Shown: positions 1 through 7,185, numbered from the stretch's first letter. The stretch: 7,185 nt of DNA from Candidatus Shapirobacteria bacterium (GCA_018500045.2 JAHBAQ020000058.1:1-7185), one strand, 5' to 3'. Numbers and translations: made by a program. Notes: generated by a model from the sequence alone, not told the origin.

Positions 1-19
1 AGATGTGTATAAGAGACAG
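1..19 (+). other. Nextera/Tn5 mosaic-end sequencing adapter (artefact)
   Basis: The first 19 bases, AGATGTGTATAAGAGACAG, are exactly the Tn5 mosaic-end sequence used in Nextera libraries. They are not genomic. They put a TAA (10-12) in frame just ahead of the first gene, which falsely closes that reading frame. Authentic sequence begins at base 20. The match is exact, so confidence is high. Confidence 0.97.
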
Positions 20-705
20 CTATTATTCTTAGTGGTAAAAAATACTCTTATACCGTTGTTAAAAAATCAATTTCTTCTCTTCGGCTTCGGCTTCAAACCA
101 AACATTCTTTTGTTGTTTCTTGTCCACGACTGACTCCTTCATTTATCATTACTCAATTTATCAAAAAAAATGCCGACTGGATTGTTTCTCACTCTCAAAA
201 AATTCCTCTCAAAAAGCCTCTCAAAAATCTCAAATCACTTTCTATCCTTGGCCAAAATTATGAATTGATATTTATTAACACTAGCAGAGATTCGGTCGTA
301 ATTTATCCTGAATCTCAAAAAATTTACGCCAATATTTCCACCAACTCTCTTGGTCATATCAAAAAAATTCTTGAAACAAAACTACGTCCTTTCGCTCTTT
401 CACTTATCAAAAGTGAGTTATCTTCCCTCAAAAAACAATACAACTTTGATTACCATAATGTCACTGTTCGCAACCAAAGTTCTCGTTATGGTTCCTGTTC
501 TTCTCGGGGTAATTTAAATTTTAATTGGCAAATTATTTTTTTCCCTTATCCGCAATTTCGTCATATCTTACTTCACGAACTCACTCACTTAAAAATCAAA
601 AATCACTCCAAAACTTTTTGGGATCAATTGGCCATTTATGATCCCGATTCCCAAAAACATAATCTCTGGCTCAAAAAAGAGGGGACTAAACTATTTCTGT
701 TTTAG
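20..705 (+). CDS. YgjP-like / DUF45 metal-dependent hydrolase (M48-like), 5'-truncated
   Basis: Predicted zinc metallopeptidase of the YgjP/WLM (DUF45) family; its substrate is unknown. The frame is open from the adapter junction to the TAG at 703-705, giving about 227 residues. The first readable residues (IILSGKKYSYTVVKK, then LRLRLQ, a proline in SCPRLTP, and NADWIV) match the family's N-terminal beta-rich segment, so only a few codons are missing. The later TTG at 265 is therefore not the real start. The middle carries the family signature RNQSSRYGSCSSRGNLNFNW (about 469-528). The zinc site HELTH (574-588) is followed by the third histidine in NHSKTFW. These are the expected ligands His-His-His with a catalytic Glu. 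No membrane segment is visible. The 3' end overlaps the convergent purF gene by 15 bp, so no terminator separates them. Family assignment is firm; the cellular role is not known. Confidence 0.88.
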
Positions 706-2211
706 GTAATGATTACCTTCCTTACTTACCGGATAAATTCCACCCAAACAACCTCCGCAGAATCCATTCATCATAAAGACTTCCTCCAACTTTTTTGATT
801 TTACAAAATTTCCATTGTTTGCCGCTTTAACAATATTTTCTGGTGTTATAAAAGTAATACTTCTCACCCCAATTGCTTTTGCAATTTCTATTGGATCACA
901 ATGTTTTTGAAAAGCGATTAATTCTTCCTTTGACCGAATACTTATCCCCAAGTGGCAACTATTAATTACCATTGGTAGTCCGGATATCCAATCAACCGAT
1001 TTCGCCCCCAAATCCATTAAGGTTTGGACTATAACTTTTGAAGTAGACGATCTTACCACTGAATCATCAACACAGGCAATTCTTTTACCTTCATAAATTC
1101 TTCTATCAGGTACAAATGACAGTTTTTGCAATACCGTTGCTGGAATTGACTCCATATCCCTATCATTCATAAAAGTCCTAGTTGGTAATTTTAAGTAATA
1201 CTGACTCGGTTTTTTAATAATTACATTATTAATTGGCACCCCCATCTCATTATGAAAACCTTCGGCAATTGGGATACCTGATTCTGGAATACCGATTATA
1301 AAATCAATTCTTTTGTTTTGTTTTCTAAATTGTCTAGCCAAATATTCTCCCGATCGTTGTCGGAACTCATAAATAGAACCCCATCTACCATTCCTATCAC
1401 GGTACAGTGAATGAGGTGATCTGGTATAAGGAAATTCAAATATACATTCACTCCTTTTACTAAAACTACCACTTTTTATAGTTTTAGTTCCAGTTTCATC
1501 AATTTTTACAATTTCACCCGGTTTAATTTCTGTTACCGAACCTAAATCCGCTCCGATATTCACAAAAGAGGTTGTCTCTGAAGCTGCTGCCCATCCGTTG
1601 CTAATTTTACCGATTAACAATGGTCTAATCCCATATTCATCTCTGGCTAAATATAAAGTATCTTCAATTCCTATAATCACACAAAAAGCCCCCTTCATCT
1701 CTGAAATTACTTTTTTAATTTTTTCGTCCCAAGAATTACCCTCAGATTTCGCTAATAACTCGGTAAACACCCTAGAATCAGACATATTTGGATCCAGCTT
1801 CAAATTTTCTAAACCTACAAATTCTCCATTATGTGCCACTATTATTTTTGTTCCATCTTTGGTCAAAGCGATGCACGGCTGATTATTTTCAAAACAATAA
1901 TTGCCATTAGTTCCATACCGACACTGAACTATTCCCCACTTATTTTCTGTCTGAAATTTCAAAGCCACTGGCCCGATAAAAATGTCCTTTATCAAACCAT
2001 CATCCCGGTGTTCTACAAATTCACAACCAACCCCTCCAACCACCATTCCTGCCCCATTTTGTCCCCGATTTTGTACCCCTATACCGCCATACAATAACTC
2101 AGAAAATAATACTCTCGGTTTTTTGACCCACATTCCAAACAACCCGCACTTTTCGTGTAGCTCCAATTTTTCATCATCAATCACAAAACTACTGTCAACA
2201 AAATTTTTCAA
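691..2211 (-). CDS. purF: Amidophosphoribosyltransferase (glutamine PRPP amidotransferase), divergent
   Basis: Would convert PRPP and glutamine to 5-phosphoribosylamine, the first step of de novo purine synthesis, in the cytosol. The 506 residues are of normal length. An N-terminal Ntn glutaminase domain begins at Cys22 (KCGLFGMW) after a short propeptide, with QNRGQNGAG (47-55), CRYGTNG (97-103), AHNGEF (126-131) and RDEYGIRPL (190-198). The phosphoribosyltransferase domain has the PRPP loop CVDDSVVRSSTSK (380-392). Cys256, Cys419, Cys485 and Cys488 sit where the 4Fe-4S ligands of the Bacillus enzyme lie. Oddities: the usual QHRGQE is QNRGQN, and the loop's Gly is Ser388. The start is uncertain: TTG at 2211 follows an in-frame TAA directly, and GTG at 2184 is an alternative; there is no ATG before Cys22 and no Shine-Dalgarno sequence. 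No other pur gene is nearby. A related class II amidotransferase with another substrate is less likely. Confidence 0.9.
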   Translation of the reverse strand: MKNFVDSSFVIDDEKLELHEKCGLFGMWVKKPRVLFSELLYGGIGVQNRGQNGAGMVVGGVGCEFVEHRDDGLIKDIFIGPVALKFQTENKWGIVQCRYGTNGNYCFENNQPCIALTKDGTKIIVAHNGEFVGLENLKLDPNMSDSRVFTELLAKSEGNSWDEKIKKVISEMKGAFCVIIGIEDTLYLARDEYGIRPLLIGKISNGWAAASETTSFVNIGADLGSVTEIKPGEIVKIDETGTKTIKSGSFSKRSECIFEFPYTRSPHSLYRDRNGRWGSIYEFRQRSGEYLARQFRKQNKRIDFIIGIPESGIPIAEGFHNEMGVPINNVIIKKPSQYYLKLPTRTFMNDRDMESIPATVLQKLSFVPDRRIYEGKRIACVDDSVVRSSTSKVIVQTLMDLGAKSVDWISGLPMVINSCHLGISIRSKEELIAFQKHCDPIEIAKAIGVRSITFITPENIVKAANNGNFVKSKKLEEVFMMNGFCGGCLGGIYPVSKEGNHYLKQK

Positions 2212-2216
2212 TTAAT

Positions 2217-2222
2217 CTTATA
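2217..2222 (-). promoter_or_regulatory. Possible -10 box ahead of purF
   Basis: On the minus strand TATAAG lies five bases before the TTG start at 2211. A transcript from it would begin at or next to the start codon, so the message would be leaderless, or would have a leader of about 27 nt if GTG 2184 is used. No convincing -35 is seen. The site is weak and could be chance in AT-rich DNA; purF may instead be co-transcribed with xth, 62 bp upstream. Confidence 0.3.
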
Positions 2223-2273
2223 TTAACTCAAATTTGTAAATTTCATACAAAGAGAATTACTCTACATTCATCA

Positions 2274-3044
2274 CTAAATTTCTATTTCAATTCCTACTGG
2301 ACAATGGTCTGACCCTTCAACTTCTGGCATAATAAATGCCGATTTTACCTGATTTTTTATCTCTTTATCTACAAAAAAATAATCAATTCTCCAACCTACA
2401 TTTCTTTCTTTTGCTCGGGTAAATTGATCCCACCAACTATAATTTCCACCATCCTGATTAAACATTCTAAATGTATCTACCCAACCATTTTCGATTAATC
2501 TATCTATCCAAGCCCTTTCAATCTCCAAAAATCCCGAAGTCTTTGAATTTTCTTTTGGTCTAGCCAAATCAATTTCTGTATGAGCTGTATTTATGTCACC
2601 ACAAAAAATTACCTTTTCACCATTTCCTCTTAATTTATTAATGTAGTTTAAAAAATATTCATAAAAATCCATTTTATACTTCAATCTACCTTTATCTCGT
2701 TTTCCGTTAGGAAAATAAACATTTAATAAGGTAAATTCATCAAACTTAGTAATAATTACTCGGCCCTCACCATCCCAATCATTATCTTTATCACCCACAA
2801 TTATTGTTTTTGGCTCATCCTTGCAAAAAGTTACTACCCCGCTGTAACCCGCTTTTTCCGCCGGATTCCAATAACTTTTATATTCAGTAGGGTAGTCTAA
2901 TCCCATTTCAATCTGTTCTGGTTTGGCTTTAGCTTCTTGGAAACAATAGATATCCGCTCCAATATCTCGCATTTTCTGCCACAATCCTTTTCTTATTCCC
3001 GCCCTAATCCCCGCCACGTTCCAGGAAATGACTTTTATCTTCAT
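2274..3044 (-). CDS. xth: Exodeoxyribonuclease III family AP endonuclease
   Basis: Base-excision repair enzyme of the ExoIII/Ape1 family: it cleaves the DNA backbone 5' of abasic sites and may have 3'-5' exonuclease and 3'-phosphatase activity, using Mg2+. The 256 residues match the usual 250-270. Family motifs occur in order: SWNVAGIRAG (Asn9), CFQEAKA (metal ligand Glu37), GYSGVVTFCK, NVYFPNG (Tyr110), FCGDINTAHTEIDLARPK (Asp150, Asn152), WRIDYFFV (218-225) and GSDHCPVG (Asp246-His247). FQEAKA replaces the commoner LQETK, a mild variation. The start is the ATG at 3042-3044, which places the first motif at residues 7-16 as usual; there is no Shine-Dalgarno sequence. It is transcribed divergently from the tRNA-Tyr unit and lies 62 bp upstream of purF on the same strand, so the two may share a transcript. 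Confidence 0.95.
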   Translation of the reverse strand: MKIKVISWNVAGIRAGIRKGLWQKMRDIGADIYCFQEAKAKPEQIEMGLDYPTEYKSYWNPAEKAGYSGVVTFCKDEPKTIIVGDKDNDWDGEGRVIITKFDEFTLLNVYFPNGKRDKGRLKYKMDFYEYFLNYINKLRGNGEKVIFCGDINTAHTEIDLARPKENSKTSGFLEIERAWIDRLIENGWVDTFRMFNQDGGNYSWWDQFTRAKERNVGWRIDYFFVDKEIKNQVKSAFIMPEVEGSDHCPVGIEIEI

Positions 3045-3049
3045 AAACT

Positions 3050-3058
3050 ATTTTAACA
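3050..3058 (-). promoter_or_regulatory. Possible extended -10 promoter of xth (leaderless)
   Basis: On the minus strand TGTTAAAAT (a TGn extension plus TAAAAT) ends five bases before the xth ATG. The predicted start of transcription then falls on or beside the A of the ATG, implying a leaderless message, which fits the missing Shine-Dalgarno. No good -35 is present. This is inference from spacing alone. Confidence 0.4.
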
Positions 3059-3081
3059 ATAAAGATTTTGTTAATTTTTTT

Positions 3082-3090
3082 TGTTATAAT
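3082..3090 (+). promoter_or_regulatory. Extended -10 promoter of the tRNA-Tyr-dgt-recF unit
   Basis: TGTTATAAT combines a perfect TATAAT (3085-3090) with a TGn extension. Transcription would begin near 3097, about eight bases before the mature tRNA 5' end at 3105. A good -35 at the right distance is missing (TTGTTA at 3068-3073 is too close), which is usual for extended -10 promoters. No other promoter is obvious before recF. Confidence 0.65.
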
Positions 3091-3104
3091 CAAACACGTT
3101 CAAA

Positions 3105-3179
3105 CCAGCGGGAGCCGGGCGGTTAGGCAACAGTCTGTAAAACTGTCTAAGGTAGGTTCAACTCCTACCCGCTGGACCA
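3105..3179 (+). tRNA. tRNA-Tyr (anticodon GTA), short variable loop, C1-G72, CCA encoded
   Basis: Full cloverleaf: acceptor 3105-3111 with 3169-3175 (7 perfect pairs), D stem GCC/GGC (3114-3116 with 3126-3128), anticodon stem ACAGT/ACTGT (3130-3134 with 3142-3146), loop CTGTAAA with anticodon GTA at 3137-3139, variable loop CTAAG (3147-3151), T stem GTAGG/CCTAC (3152-3156 with 3164-3168) with loop TTCAACT, discriminator A73 (3176) and encoded CCA (3177-3179). The GTA anticodon makes it tyrosine-specific. Ordinary bacterial tRNA-Tyr is class II, with a long variable arm and G1-C72. This one is class I with C1-G72 and A73, the archaeal and eukaryotic identity set. Positions 8, 14 and 48 are all G, where U, A and C are usual. 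The next gene starts 21 nt downstream. Confidence 0.93.
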
Positions 3180-3199
3180 AACCCTGCCAAAGTTTGGTC
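3175..3199 (+). repeat. Perfect 8-bp inverted repeat joining the tRNA 3' end to the dgt start
   Basis: GACCAAAC (3175-3182) pairs perfectly with GTTTGGTC (3192-3199) around a 9-nt loop. The left arm contains G72, the discriminator and the whole CCA of tRNA-Tyr. The right arm ends one base before the ATG at 3201. It lacks a U-run and is followed at once by coding sequence, so it is not a classical terminator. It may control tRNA 3' processing or translation of the downstream gene. Confidence 0.7.
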
Positions 3200-3200
3200 T

Positions 3201-4298
3201 ATGTCACATCCAGAATCCTTATTAACTTATAAAAACTGTCTTGCTTCTCAAAAAATAATCCTCACTAAAGACTCGCCTCGATTATCTCTAGTCGCCAGAC
3301 ACTCTCCTAGTTATAATATCGGCCTTTATGGACAAGTTGTTTCACCAGAAGAAATAGATCAAATAGAAATTAGAGAAAGTAAAGCCTATCGCCGTGAAGA
3401 TCAAAAAACCCAGGTTATTTTCCTGCCAGAAAATCCACATATTCGTAATCGTAAAAGCCATACAGATGAAGTTTACGATATTAGTACTGTTTCTAGTGAA
3501 ATTCTTGGTTTAAACACCAAATTATGTCAAGCAATTGCTCTTGGTCATGACATTGGTCACGGACCGGCAGGTCATCTTTTTGAAAAGATTGCCTTAGAAG
3601 AAGGAGTTGATTTTCGCCATGAAATTTTTAGTGCCATCACTGCTGTTTTTATCGAAAGGAACGGATCAGGAATTAGTTTAACCAGACCTACTGTTGAAGG
3701 TATTTTAAGTCATTCACAAAGCTCAGAAAAAACTTTTAATTTTGCCTTACAAAATGAATATAAAATTGTTAGATATAGCGATAAAATAGCGTATATTTTC
3801 GCTGACATTAATGACCTTGATAGATTAAATGCCTTCTCTAGAGAAGATATGAATTTTATCAATTCTCGTTTTCCTGGCGATCAACGATGTCGAGTCGGTA
3901 AATGTATTTCTGCTTTAGTTCAAGAAAGTGCTCAAAAAGGTTTTGTTAGCTTTGAAGAATCAGAAGTTGCTCAAGAATTCAAAGAAGTTCGATCAATGTT
4001 GTTTGGATATTATCAAAAATTTGACCATAAAGTTATTAGCGCCAGTCTCAAACTGGCCATTGACTGTATTTCTTCAATTAGAGGGTTAGAAAATTACGAC
4101 CCAATTTTAATTACTGCCCTAATGACCGACAAAGAAGTCGATGAACTTACTAATAAAATGCGTCAATCCATCTTTGGTCGCATTAATCTGACCGACATTA
4201 AAGATTTTGGTATTACAGAGATTATTAATGGTGACTTTCTTCGTGGTAGAACATATAAAAGTTTAGAAAGCGATTTAGTCGATATCATCAATTCTTAA
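3201..4298 (+). CDS. dgt: HD-domain deoxynucleoside triphosphate triphosphohydrolase (dGTPase-like)
   Basis: Predicted to hydrolyse dNTPs (classically dGTP) to deoxynucleoside and triphosphate in the cytosol, adjusting dNTP pools. Family motifs over 365 residues: ESKAYRREDQKTQV (59-72), resembling the family's HSKAFRRLxxKTQV; NPHIRNRKSHTDEV (78-91) with metal ligand His87; the HD motif GHDIGHGPAGH (115-125) with His116-Asp117; RHEIFSA (139-145); and VRYSDKIAYIFADINDL (190-206), which supplies the last ligand, Asp194. All four metal ligands are present. The C-terminal third is not recognisable to me and is shorter than in E. coli Dgt. ATG at 3201 has no Shine-Dalgarno and lies 21 nt after the tRNA CCA. 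Most likely it is translated from a tRNA-mRNA transcript. recF follows after 21 nt. Substrate preference cannot be read from sequence; another HD nucleotidase is possible. Confidence 0.85.
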   Translation: MSHPESLLTYKNCLASQKIILTKDSPRLSLVARHSPSYNIGLYGQVVSPEEIDQIEIRESKAYRREDQKTQVIFLPENPHIRNRKSHTDEVYDISTVSSEILGLNTKLCQAIALGHDIGHGPAGHLFEKIALEEGVDFRHEIFSAITAVFIERNGSGISLTRPTVEGILSHSQSSEKTFNFALQNEYKIVRYSDKIAYIFADINDLDRLNAFSREDMNFINSRFPGDQRCRVGKCISALVQESAQKGFVSFEESEVAQEFKEVRSMLFGYYQKFDHKVISASLKLAIDCISSIRGLENYDPILITALMTDKEVDELTNKMRQSIFGRINLTDIKDFGITEIINGDFLRGRTYKSLESDLVDIINS

Positions 4299-4319
4299 CC
4301 GATTTGCTAAACTACCTTT

Positions 4320-5390
4320 GTGTACCTTAGTAAACTTCTTCTTCAAAATTTTCGTTCCTATCAAAACCAGCTTTTTGAATTTGACTCCAAATTTAATTTA
4401 ATTCTTGGTCCTAACGGTTGCGGTAAGACCAATATTCTTGAAAGTATATTTTTCCTATCTTCAGGAAAAAGTTTCCGATCAAGTTCTCAGTCAAAACTTA
4501 TTAACTGGAATACTTATTTTTCTTCAGTCAGGGCTAAATTAATTGACAACGACAAAGATGAAACTGAAATTGAAGTTCGCATTTCCAAAGACCCTAATCA
4601 ACTGAAATCAACTGTCTCCCGAAAGTTTTTTATTCAAAAAGTCGAAAAAACCCGAAAAAAATACCTAGGTATTATCAAAAATGTTGTTTTTCAACCAGAA
4701 GACATTCGTTTAGTCACTGGTTCACCCAATCGTCGTCGGGAATTTTTGGATGAAATCTTTGCTCAAACTGAGTGGCGTTATACCTCTGCTCTATCACAAT
4801 ACAACAAAGCTCTCAAACATCGTAATGAACTTCTTGACCAAATTCGTAATCACACCGCTGCTCATACTGAACTTTTTTACTGGGATCAGGTTTTAGTTAA
4901 AAATTCCAAAATTATTCACGATTTTCGTACTCAATTTATTAAGTCAGTCAACGATTTTTTTATTACCCATCCAGACAATCAAATCAATACTATTAGTCTA
5001 AATTATCACCCATCAGTTTTAACCGAAGACAAACTCCAAAAGAATTTCTCTATTGATTTACAACGTGGTTACACCCAAATTGGCGTTCATCGGGATGATT
5101 TTAGTTTCGATAATAGCATTTTTCCTTCGGTTGATAAAAACTTAGCTTTCTGGGGTAGTCGGGGACAGCAACGTTTAGCCGTATTAGCCCTAAGATTAGG
5201 TCAAATAAATTTTCTTGAACAAAATTACCACGACAAACCAATTCTTCTTCTCGACGATATCTTTTCCGAACTCGACCCGGAACACCAACAATTAGTTAGT
5301 AAAGTCTGTCAAAATTATCAGACAATCTTTACTTCATCTGAACCAGAAAGCGTTAAAATCCTATCCCAAGCCAAAATAATCCAACTTTAA
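4320..5390 (+). CDS. recF: DNA replication and repair protein RecF
   Basis: SMC/ABC-like ATPase that, with RecO and RecR, loads RecA at single-strand gaps during recombinational repair. The 356 residues are of standard length. Visible: the N-terminal MYLSKLLLQNFRSY strand typical of RecF; Walker A GPNGCGKTN (30-38, Lys36); VVFQPEDIRLVTGSPNRRR (122-140), a RecF hallmark; helical arms without the long coiled coil of SMC or Rad50; GVHRDDF (255-261); ABC signature WGSRGQQRLAVLALRLGQ (278-295); Walker B ILLLDDIFSELD (308-319). The start is GTG at 4320, fixed by alignment with the family's MYIxxLxLxNFR; no Shine-Dalgarno precedes it. It lies 21 nt after dgt, so is probably in the tRNA-Tyr-dgt-recF transcript, and ends about 37 bp before the rRNA -10 box. 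No dnaA, dnaN or gyrB is adjacent within the window, unlike the arrangement in many bacteria. Confidence 0.96.
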   Translation: MYLSKLLLQNFRSYQNQLFEFDSKFNLILGPNGCGKTNILESIFFLSSGKSFRSSSQSKLINWNTYFSSVRAKLIDNDKDETEIEVRISKDPNQLKSTVSRKFFIQKVEKTRKKYLGIIKNVVFQPEDIRLVTGSPNRRREFLDEIFAQTEWRYTSALSQYNKALKHRNELLDQIRNHTAAHTELFYWDQVLVKNSKIIHDFRTQFIKSVNDFFITHPDNQINTISLNYHPSVLTEDKLQKNFSIDLQRGYTQIGVHRDDFSFDNSIFPSVDKNLAFWGSRGQQRLAVLALRLGQINFLEQNYHDKPILLLDDIFSELDPEHQQLVSKVCQNYQTIFTSSEPESVKILSQAKIIQL

Positions 5391-5426
5391 CCTAATTTGC
5401 CTAGTGCAAAATTAAAAACCTTGTAA

Positions 5427-5432
5427 TATAAT
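5427..5432 (+). promoter_or_regulatory. -10 box of the rRNA promoter
   Basis: A perfect TATAAT gives a predicted transcription start near 5439, directly before the boxB-like hairpin at 5440. The -35 region at 17-bp spacing (GTGCAA, 5404-5409) is poor, but an A-rich stretch lies between. The order promoter, boxB, boxA, 16S supports the call. Confidence 0.55.
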
Positions 5433-5439
5433 AACCTCA

Positions 5440-5456
5440 CTGTCTAATTCAGGCAG
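5440..5456 (+). promoter_or_regulatory. boxB-like hairpin of the rRNA leader
   Basis: CTGTCT (5440-5445) pairs with AGGCAG (5451-5456) with one G-U, around the five-base loop AATTC. It sits just upstream of boxA, as boxB does in the antitermination leaders of other bacteria's rRNA operons. The position is the main argument; the loop sequence itself is not diagnostic. Confidence 0.5.
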
Positions 5457-5460
5457 AAAT

Positions 5461-5472
5461 TGATCTTTAAAA
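5461..5472 (+). promoter_or_regulatory. boxA antitermination site
   Basis: TGATCTTTAAAA matches the E. coli rRNA boxA TGCTCTTTAACA at 10 of 12 positions. In RNA this element binds NusB-S10 and protects the untranslated rRNA transcript from Rho-dependent termination. It lies about 105 nt before the 16S 5' end and 4 nt after the boxB-like hairpin. Confidence 0.75.
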
Positions 5473-5534
5473 TTTCAAGGCATTCATTTAGAGCCAAAGC
5501 TGCTAGTACCAGAAAGAATTTTCAAAAATTTTTT

Positions 5535-5572
5535 GATTGATATTTGATCAATCACTCTCGGATTTATCCGAG
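5535..5572 (+). other. Two adjacent hairpins in the 16S leader
   Basis: GATTGAT/ATCAATC (5535-5541 with 5547-5553, 7 bp, 5-nt loop) is followed by CTCGGA/TCCGAG (5557-5562 with 5567-5572, 6 bp, 4-nt loop), ending about four bases before the predicted mature 16S 5' end. They may be processing signals for pre-16S RNA. No U-run follows, so they are not terminators. Confidence 0.5.
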
Positions 5573-5576
5573 TGTT

Positions 5577-7128
<1,552 letters not shown>

Positions 7129-7136
7129 GAGGTTTT

Positions 7137-7157
7137 GTTCAGTCCATAAGACTGAAC
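7137..7157 (+). other. Hairpin in the spacer just after 16S
   Basis: GTTCAGTC (7137-7144) pairs perfectly with GACTGAAC (7150-7157) around loop CATAA. Outer bases TGAGGT (7128-7133) can pair with ATCTCA (7159-7164) across a small internal loop, which would bring the 16S 3' end into the base of the stem. There is no U-run, so a pre-rRNA processing signal is likelier than a terminator. The remaining spacer to 7185 shows no tRNA. Confidence 0.5.
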
Positions 7158-7185
7158 CATCTCAACCATTCAAAAGTCGCAAGAC

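Noticed and set aside
192..227. Three near-copies of CTCTCAAAAA at 192, 206 and 218
   Set aside because: They are in frame within the coding region, encode low-complexity Ser/Pro/Leu/Lys residues, are unevenly spaced (14 and 12), and reflect biased codon use in AT-rich DNA.
265..267. TTG as the start of the DUF45 gene
   Set aside because: The frame is open upstream to the adapter and the upstream residues match the family's N-terminal segment, so the gene runs off the contig.
1598..2215. Three plus-strand reading frames opposite purF
   Set aside because: They are antisense shadows of a well-supported purF with intact catalytic motifs and have no recognisable domains.
2251..2263. Short palindrome AGAG/CTCT between purF and xth as a terminator
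   Set aside because: Four base pairs without a U-run are too weak to support a call.
3105..3179. Reading the tRNA as tRNA-Cys because of its G15-G48-like core
   Set aside because: The seven-base anticodon loop is fixed by perfect stems and gives GTA, not GCA.
5396..5410. Inverted repeat TTTGC/GCAAA after recF as a terminator
   Set aside because: The stem is only 5 bp, is AT-rich and lacks a following U-run; it overlaps the rRNA promoter region instead.

Overview
The window looks like a piece of a Candidate Phyla Radiation (Patescibacteria) genome, most likely in or near Microgenomates (OP11). The best evidence is the 16S rRNA gene: its variants at several otherwise universal stretches (ATTAGAGACC at the 790 loop, CAGCAGTCGCGG at the 530 loop, GGGTAAAATCC near 690, CTTAAGTGAGGTAACGAG near 1100) are, from memory, of the kind seen in CPR bacteria. 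The DNA is AT-rich, TGA does not appear inside the genes (so code 11 or similar, not code 25), and none of the checked starts has a Shine-Dalgarno sequence. Placement below superphylum is inference and needs a 16S tree.

Layout. Bases 1-19 are a Nextera/Tn5 mosaic-end adapter, so true genomic sequence starts at base 20. Bases 20-705 (+) hold a nearly complete YgjP/DUF45-type metallopeptidase that has lost its 5' end. It converges on, and overlaps by 15 bp, a divergent purF-like amidophosphoribosyltransferase gene (691-2211, -). Upstream of that on the same strand lies an exonuclease III family AP endonuclease (2274-3044, -). A 60 bp divergent intergenic region with an extended -10 promoter then drives a rightward unit: tRNA-Tyr(GTA) (3105-3179), an HD-domain dNTP triphosphohydrolase (3201-4298) and recF (4320-5390), with only about 21 nt between members. 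From about 5427 an rRNA promoter, a boxB-like hairpin and a boxA antitermination site lead into the 16S rRNA gene (5577-7128). The window ends in the spacer after 16S.

Function. xth and recF concern DNA repair and recombination, the HD enzyme concerns dNTP turnover, and PurF would carry out the first step of de novo purine synthesis, but no other pur gene is present here. The tRNA and rRNA genes are the most unusual part. The tRNA-Tyr has a C1-G72 pair, A73 and a short variable loop, as in archaea and eukaryotes, rather than the G1-C72 and long variable arm of ordinary bacteria. Its 3' end also forms a perfect hairpin reaching to one base before the ATG of the next gene. The 16S gene has a roughly 80-nt expansion of the V1 (h6) arm resembling an intervening sequence, several compensated base-pair swaps in core helices, and a C-to-U change at the decoding-centre position equivalent to E. 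coli C1400. I see no CRISPR array, transposase or defence system. The novelty here is in the translation apparatus, not in a new gene cassette.
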